Assembly: GCA_963978895.1 (NCBI GenBank)
Contig: OZ022238.1
Span: 6,932,150-6,996,149, forward strand
Direction of reading: 5' to 3'
DNA: 64,000 nt
Source of the DNA: Erpobdella octoculata
Taxonomy: Eukaryota > Annelida > Clitellata > Hirudinida > Erpobdellidae
The notes beneath the pieces were generated by a model. That model had not been told where the DNA came from. It saw nothing but the letters and a program-made list of their open reading frames with translations, and searched no databases. Shown one piece after another: positions 50,485 through 64,000 of this stretch; the stretch's first letter is position 1; each line of letters begins with the position of its first letter. A program made the translations under genes and the position numbers.

Positions 50485-51954
50485 CTAGAATAAATATGAT
50501 GGTTTCAAATTTACTTTTGTAAATGCCGCATTAAGGAACGATTCAAGATTAGACCAAGAAGTTGATGATAGCATTCCTAATAGATAAATAGTATCTTGAA
50601 CAGGTGGCTTGTAAGACAGTGTTCGCGAAAACATTAGATATTCATTTATCGTCAGTATTTCCGTATAATAAATGAAATAAATGATAAAGGCGACTGTTAA
50701 ATAACAAACAATAGTTTCAGAGTTGTAGTATACTAATCCTCTGTGTAAACATTTTATAATTACAGATTTTTTTTCTTTAAGTAGGTCTTGATGATTTTTT
50801 AATATACATGCTCTGAATAATCTGTGCAACGCTTCTTCGTACAATTTTTCTTTTACTAAATGAAAGTCGATCGCAGCTAGTATTCCATCAATATGTTGAA
50901 ATAAACCGATAACATCTGAATTAAAAACAGAAAAACTTGTTTTTTCTGAATTAAAACAAAGTCCTAAATATTTTAATTTTTTTGGAAGTTTCAATACAAC
51001 CGAAATTTCTTCATAAAACCTAGATTGACTTATGTCCAAATGTACCAAAGATGGCAACAAGTCAATTATTTTATATAATTGTTCTACATCCATTGTTTCA
51101 TTAAGCTTACAACAGTCAGTATCACTTACATCCAACCAGCTAAGATTTGAAAGATTAGATATTGCATTGATAAAATCGTCACACGTGCTTTTAGTTGTTA
51201 AATTAATTAGAGCCAACTTTTTGAGATTGACGAAATTGTTCAGTTTTCTAAACAGCTTTTGAAGCGACATACAGTTTGATATGGCCAGATATTTCAGACA
51301 ATCATCTTTAAAAACAATTCCGAGAACATCAATTATGTCATATTCACCATAACAACATGCTTTTATACACGACAAGACCAACCGTTTCAAATTTGGACAA
51401 GACCAAGACGGAAAAGAAGCACCATTTTTTTCATATTGGGAGATCCTATATTGGCAACAGACACTTAAATCAAGCTCCTCTAAGTTGCCTAAAACCGCTG
51501 AATTTTTACATAAAAGTTCGCACGTTTTAAAAGCAGTTTGTTCTTCAACATCAATGTATTTCAAATTAACAGCATTGATGCATAGCTTTTTTAAAACTTG
51601 GGTTTTCAGAACATTTTCTAATAATAAACAGTTAGGAAGTGCAAAATAATCACTCATAACTAGTTCGCTGCGCCTGAAAGTACTCACTTCAGTTAAAGAA
51701 AATAGCAAATGTCCGTAGCATGACCAATTTCCTATTTTTTCACAACGCAAAAGTAATTTAAAATACAGTACTGGCGTTAACACAATGTTGTCTTTAATTT
51801 TGTAGCAAAAATATTTTTGGTTTTGCACTTCTTCAAGAAGAATAGTTTTGAAATTAGTAATTACAAAATCCCTAGAAAGATTTTTTAAAGGAAATATGTT
51901 TGATCGACAACACATCATTTTCTTTGTTATTTTTTGTTGATGTTGATTTGGCAA
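50485..51954 (-). CDS. ZYG11/ZER1-like leucine-rich-repeat protein, paralogue 3
   Basis: 489 codons from the first ATG. The paralogue alignment favours the ATG at 51918 (MMCCRSNIFPLKNLSRDF), giving 477 aa. Intact single exon. LRR order as in paralogue 2: LEELDLSVCC, LKRLVLSCIKAC, LKYLAISNCMS, LKKLALINL, LSWLDVSDTDCC, LVHLDISQSRF, LKYLGLCF; then DGILAAIDFHLV...YEEALHRLF and a helical C-terminus. The first ~34 residues and the block around NLSWLDVSDTDCC are almost identical to paralogue 2, while other parts have diverged, which points to duplication with gene conversion or constraint. A TA tract lies about 100-140 bp upstream. Likely a substrate-recognition subunit if the ZYG11 assignment holds. 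Confidence 0.65.
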   Translation of the reverse strand: MPNQHQQKITKKMMCCRSNIFPLKNLSRDFVITNFKTILLEEVQNQKYFCYKIKDNIVLTPVLYFKLLLRCEKIGNWSCYGHLLFSLTEVSTFRRSELVMSDYFALPNCLLLENVLKTQVLKKLCINAVNLKYIDVEEQTAFKTCELLCKNSAVLGNLEELDLSVCCQYRISQYEKNGASFPSWSCPNLKRLVLSCIKACCYGEYDIIDVLGIVFKDDCLKYLAISNCMSLQKLFRKLNNFVNLKKLALINLTTKSTCDDFINAISNLSNLSWLDVSDTDCCKLNETMDVEQLYKIIDLLPSLVHLDISQSRFYEEISVVLKLPKKLKYLGLCFNSEKTSFSVFNSDVIGLFQHIDGILAAIDFHLVKEKLYEEALHRLFRACILKNHQDLLKEKKSVIIKCLHRGLVYYNSETIVCYLTVAFIIYFIYYTEILTINEYLMFSRTLSYKPPVQDTIYLLGMLSSTSWSNLESFLNAAFTKVNLKPSYLF

Positions 51955-52055
51955 GTTGATACTATACAGTGTTTTAAAATCTTGAAATACTTTTAACTAG
52001 GAAACAAGTATAAAAACCATTGATATATGTATATAATAAATATATATTTATATTA

Positions 52056-52141
<86 letters not shown>

Positions 52142-52152
52142 GTATATATATA
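52056..52152. repeat. (TA)n tract with TG interruptions
   Basis: About 100 bp 5' of ZYG11-like paralogue 3. Confidence 0.9.
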
Positions 52153-52477
52153 TAAAAATTAAAAGTCCAGAAGAGCGGACACCGTCAAGGGAGAGCAAAA
52201 GTGTCCGCTTTACGTTTTTATCTGTTCATCGGGGACATGCTACTGTAGGCCAGATACAGATTTAAGAAATTTTTTTCAGAGTAAAAGTGTTCATTGCTCT
52301 TAGCAGCCGCTTTTGAGGTGTTCTCCTCTAGAGCAGCGGTTCGTAAAGTGGTCGTCCGCGGACCAGTAATAGTGACGAAATCTGTTTATTAGCATATTTT
52401 TCTGACATTTTCAGCCTACGTAAAATAGTAAAAACAGTTGATTGATTTAGTGACTTTTTGCAAACAATATTTAATCA
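52153..52477. mobile_element. Spacer with a hAT-type end fragment
   Basis: CAGCGGTTCGTAAAGTGG...CCGCGGACC at about 52334-52361 resembles the common hAT terminal sequence CAGNGGTTCTCAAACT...GGTCCGCGGACC. Only one end is recognised. 52160-52330 has no identified feature. Confidence 0.45.
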
Positions 52478-53703
52478 GGGCCGTCGAGAGAGGGGGTAAA
52501 GGGGGAAATTGCACAGGGGTCGGAGCAGTGCAAAGGGCCCGGGCCATTGACCATTTATATATTTGCATATATGTTTTCATATATAAGTAAAACATAATGC
52601 AGACTTGCCTAATTAAGTTAAACAGTTTAGGGATCTTTGGGATAATCTGTTGTCAGAATTAAAACTTGTTGCAGAAGCCATGGCATCAGATTTGCCAACA
52701 AACAAAGAAATGCCAAAACAAAGAGTTAAAAAAAGAAAAGTATTTTTTGACAAAATTTCTGCAACAAACTACGGGCAACAAATTGATGATAATAAAACGA
52801 TCAAATTTAAATGTTATGTTTTTTACAGACTTTTTGATTGCTATCTTAGTGGATTAACACAGTTTCTATAGCCTAATCTATCAGCAATACATTCAGTTTT
52901 CTGTGGTTATTTTTGAAAATTTCAGAATCAGAAATTGAACAAACGCGCAGAGTTTTTTGTACAGAATACGAAAATGACGTTCCCTTGGAAATAATTTATG
53001 AAATGAAGCACCTAAAAGCAATTTACAAATAAAATTTTGGAGATGATTTAGTTAATTCTGATTCATCTGTCTTAAAACCACTGGATTTACTAAACAAATT
53101 TTGAGAATTGAAAGTAGAATGCTTTTTTCAAAATGAATTTTTGTACGATACCTGTGAATGTTGCAGTAGCTGAACAGTCATTCAGCAAATTGAAACAAAT
53201 AAATAGTGTACAACAATTAGTAATGGGACAGGAAAGACTGTGTTTCAGCGTTATTAGCAATTGAAAATGATCTAGCTAGGTCTATTAAATTTGATGAAAT
53301 CATTGACAATTTCGCATTAAAGAAATCAAGAGAAATATCACTTTGAAAATTTGGAAATATTGGTCATTGTGCAAAAAATTATACTGTTAATTTTTTATAT
53401 AATTTCTTTAATAAACTTGTTTTTTATAAATGGCAAACGTATTTTAATCTTTTAAATTCTGAATTTGAAAACCATAAAATTGAAATTATACAATTCTAAT
53501 AAGTAATACATTTATTATTTAATAAATCCATTATCAATGAACAGTTTTTATCAAATTTAAGAAAATGATATGAAGAATTCACTGCCAGATGCCAATCAGT
53601 GAATGATAAGAACATTTACATTTTTTTAGGGACTGCCGTCTGGCTCTCAGGGAGGCCCGTATACCTTAGCACAGGAGCCCGCAATGGTCTCTCGACGGCC
53701 ATG
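52478..53703 (+). mobile_element. Decayed hAT transposon
   Basis: Inverted ends: CAGGGCCGTCGAGAGAGG at 52478 and its inverse TCTCTCGACGGCCATG ending at 53703. Inside are broken remains of a transposase. The most telling is the C-terminal dimerisation region at about 53145-53345, VAVAEQSFSKLKQI and, after frame changes, IENDLARSIKFDEIIDNFA, the pattern of the hAT family (AERSFSKLK ... ALLSIE). N-terminal remnants lie around 52650-52860. Many stops and frameshifts show it is dead. No clear 8-bp TSD. Confidence 0.7.
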
Positions 53704-54077
53704 TTTGCAATATTACTTGGTAATCTCTGAGCCCTTTTGTATAAGGCCGCTTGGAAGGGTCGCCATCAGGCAGTTTTTTCTTAAGTTAAGCTCGCAACAC
53801 CAATTCCGTAGGTAAATCACCAGGCTGTTTGCTTGTACTGGTTTTTATGATGCTAAAAAATGAATACGAATTGAAACTTTGTTGTTATTAAATGCACTTT
53901 TAATCGAAAATGAATTTCACGTCAGGACAGAACGCTGCCTCAAAAACAATAACAAAATAGCAAAATAAACAACTTTTAAAACATGGAAAAATCGAAAGTT
54001 TAAAACAAAATTATTATTTGAAAGATTGTTATGACAAAACATCGCTACGATGACGATCGGTCAAGAAACATGGTGAC

Positions 54078-61107
<7,030 letters not shown>

Positions 61108-62036
61108 GTTTTAACAAATTCAAATTTAAAACTATTTATATATATATATATTTTGACAATATTTGGGTATCAAATTCTCGCATAAACACGCTCTATTAAA
61201 TGCTACGGCCCATTTTCTACAACACCATTTCTTTACTACTGCTTCAAACCGTCTAAATTTTCTTCCCGAATTAACTACACAGTCAACAGTACACAAAACT
61301 TTATTGTCACAAGGGGTTGACCGGCCGGTTTCGGCTTTATCCATCTTCAGAACCCCTATAATAATGTAAGGAAAATCAATGTATAGAATATTAGACGAAA
61401 GCCGAATATATAAAGATAGAGAAACACTAATAAAACCATTCGAATATGAAACTAAAAACATAAAATTCTAAACACATACCAGCGATACAACTTTCATTAA
61501 AACCAACGCTACGACACTACAACAGCTAACGAAACTGTTTACGTATAACTCACCTTGGAACAGGTGCACAGAATTTACAGGTACATTATTTATATTTAAA
61601 CTTACTAAAAGACAATACGGTAATTTCGACAGCAAATCAAAGTAGCAAAAATAAAGTTTCATCCCGTGACCATAAAACGAGAGAATAAAGTAAACCAGAA
61701 TTAAATTAAAACAGAAATGAAATAAACCAGAAATAAAATTAAAATAAATTAAGAATAAAAAAATAAAAATAAAAAGAGAAAATAAAAAGAAATGATTAAA
61801 CCAAAATTAAAATAAACAAGAAATAAAATTAAAATATAATAGCTGATAAGGTCGTTAGAACTAGCGTCGGACACGACGCACCGTTATATTACCATGATCC
61901 ACCAAATGTGCAAACGGCAAAACCACATCACCACCATCATCATTCGCCAACCCACCAACATCAACACAAACCTCATCATGGCGGTTAATACAACAATCAC
62001 CAACATCGACGTCAAGTCTCGCATATATATATATAT
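61108..62036 (-). mobile_element. Retroelement 3' end with hammerhead ribozyme, second locus, 5' truncated
   Basis: On the minus strand an open frame coming out of TA repeats (62022 downwards) ends [19 protein letters not shown] with stop at 61863-61861. It shares HL(I/V)DxxNIT(I/V)RR with the tail at 45067. An AT-rich 3' UTR of about 500 bp follows (61840-61690 is strongly A/T biased), then the hammerhead at 61357-61312, then about 130 bp more. 61108-61180 is protease intron with a short TA tract. Confidence 0.5.
61312..61357 (-). ncRNA. Hammerhead ribozyme, type I, minimal stem III, second locus
   Basis: Minus strand, in order: stem I AGGGGTT, core CTGAAGA (CUGANGA; position 7 is variable in hammerheads), extra T, short stem II GG/CC with loop ATAAAG, GAAA, stem III CC/GG with GGCC loop (self-complementary CCGGCCGG), cleavage triplet GTC, and stem I AACCCCT, a perfect complement of the first strand. 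Both stem I and stem III differ in sequence from the 45440 copy while pairing is kept, i.e. compensatory differences. Stem II is weaker here. Confidence 0.65.
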
Positions 62037-63186
<1,150 letters not shown>

Positions 63187-63285
63187 ATTATTATTAGAAA
63201 AATATCTGTCCTTATGATGGGCAAACCTCTAGTAAAAATAAATGTTTATAATATTTATTTTTACATAATGAACATATATATACAT

Positions 63286-63326
<41 letters not shown>

Positions 63327-63467
63327 ATACAAATAGTTATATAATTATTTATTTATGTATAATATCTTTTTCCTATGGCTTAGCTATTAAAATAATACGC
63401 GCTAACATTTTTCAGTTAGTCTTAAAAGTTATTTTATGAATATTACTAAGCACTTAAAGATATTGCA
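63187..63467. other. AT-rich spacer with a short (TA)n tract
   Basis: (TA)-rich at 63273-63327. Probably contains the zinc finger gene's 5' UTR; no promoter motif is convincing. Confidence 0.4.
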
Positions 63468-63932
63468 ATGAATCAGTCTAGATGTGGTGCTGTTAATTTG
63501 AACGAATCGGGTAAAGAAAATTTAATCTATGTAATAGAAAATCATTTAAAAAATGAAGTGCCTCAACGTAATCCAGGTAGTTTAAAAGATATAAACACAA
63601 ACGCCGTAATTGATCAAACAGTTGAAAGTGAAATGAGCATTCTTTCTCAAAATGAAAAAAATCAAAATAAAGTTTTTCCGGTACTGAAATGTCAATATTG
63701 TCAAAAAAAGGTTTGCACAAATTCGTATTTGAAAAAACACTTGCTAATACACACAGGTGAAAAACCGTACAAATGCCAATATTGTGACAAATGTTTCTCT
63801 CGAAAAGAACATTTGAAAGATCACATAAAGACCCACACTGGCGAGAAACCGTTCAAATGCAAGTTTTGTGAAAAATGTTTCAGTCATAGATTTTCTTTAA
63901 AAAGGCACTTGAAAATCCACACGAATGAATAG
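63468..63932 (+). CDS. C2H2 zinc finger protein, three fingers
   Basis: 154 aa, single exon, probably a nuclear DNA-binding protein. The N-terminal 70 residues are acidic/Asn-rich with no known domain (no KRAB, ZAD or SCAN seen). Fingers at 75-95 (CQYCQ...HLLIH), 103-123 (CQYCDKCF...HIKTH) and 131-151 (CKFCEKCF...HLKIH) are joined by canonical TGEKP linkers. The protein ends three residues after the last His. AATAAA follows 11 nt after the stop (63943-63948). It is short for the family, but start, stop and poly(A) signal form a coherent unit. It may lie within the last intron of the protease gene if the missing exon is downstream. Confidence 0.85.
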   Translation: MNQSRCGAVNLNESGKENLIYVIENHLKNEVPQRNPGSLKDINTNAVIDQTVESEMSILSQNEKNQNKVFPVLKCQYCQKKVCTNSYLKKHLLIHTGEKPYKCQYCDKCFSRKEHLKDHIKTHTGEKPFKCKFCEKCFSHRFSLKRHLKIHTNE

Positions 63933-64000
63933 CATAAAAAATAATAAACTTAAGTCCGCTGCGCAATCAACGACGTCGGGTGGCCATCAGCGCTGTGAGA
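63933..64000. other. 3' flank of the zinc finger gene
   Basis: Poly(A) signal at 63943; the remaining ~50 bp show nothing recognisable. Confidence 0.4.

Noticed and set aside
63493..63720. 75-aa minus-strand ORF opposite the zinc finger gene
   Set aside because: Antisense shadow of the C2H2 coding sequence.

Overview
This is an AT-rich stretch of nuclear DNA from an animal. Genes have spliced exons with GT-AG introns, 4-KH IMP/IGF2BP and CTR1 families are present, and there is a type II transmembrane serine protease with LDLa and SRCR domains and a C2H2 zinc finger gene. Short introns, tRNA-derived SINEs, Helitrons, hAT, L2/CR1-like LINE, Gypsy and Copia elements and hammerhead-bearing retroelement tails suggest an invertebrate. 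I cannot place it to phylum from sequence alone.

Layout. 1-17.1 kb is almost entirely mobile DNA: six copies of a non-autonomous Helitron (called H1 here) that carries a ~157-bp satellite inside it, a 5'-truncated L2/CR1-like LINE inside a hAT remnant, a head-to-head pair of tRNA-like SINEs, and a young Gypsy element (LTRs differ at one base, TSD ACGGG) that encodes Gag-PR-IN but has no reverse transcriptase. 17.1-19 kb holds a ZYG11-like leucine-rich-repeat gene or pseudogene. 19.1-24.5 kb has a complete non-autonomous Helitron of a second family (H2) and a Copia element, also without RT, inserted in a SINE. 25.5-32.7 kb is the IMP/IGF2BP gene on the + strand (partial RRM1, RRM2, four KH domains). 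34.7-40.4 kb is a high-affinity copper transporter (CTR1/SLC31A1) on the - strand, with a long first intron. 40.7-52.2 kb returns to repeats: H1 and H2 Helitrons, SINEs, two more ZYG11-like paralogues, and a retroelement 3' end with a hammerhead ribozyme. 52.3-53.7 kb is a decayed hAT transposon. 54.1-61.1 kb is the protease gene; its Ser-195 exon is not in the window. Its introns hold a GAAC-rich hAT-like MITE, tRNA-like foldbacks and H2 elements. 61.1-63.2 kb has a second hammerhead locus, a near-perfect 674-bp palindrome and an H2 Helitron. A three-finger C2H2 gene lies at 63.5-63.9 kb.

The least expected content is non-coding: two hammerhead ribozymes downstream of related ORF tails; tRNA-like elements that occur as inverted pairs and share a T6-loop hairpin before the A box, one bounded by 33-bp perfect inverted repeats; satellite-carrying Helitrons bordered by long pure (TA)n tracts; and two unrelated LTR elements that both lack RT. 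The host genes have independent functions (mRNA binding, copper uptake, extracellular proteolysis, possibly ubiquitin-ligase substrate recognition), and nothing suggests they act as a unit.
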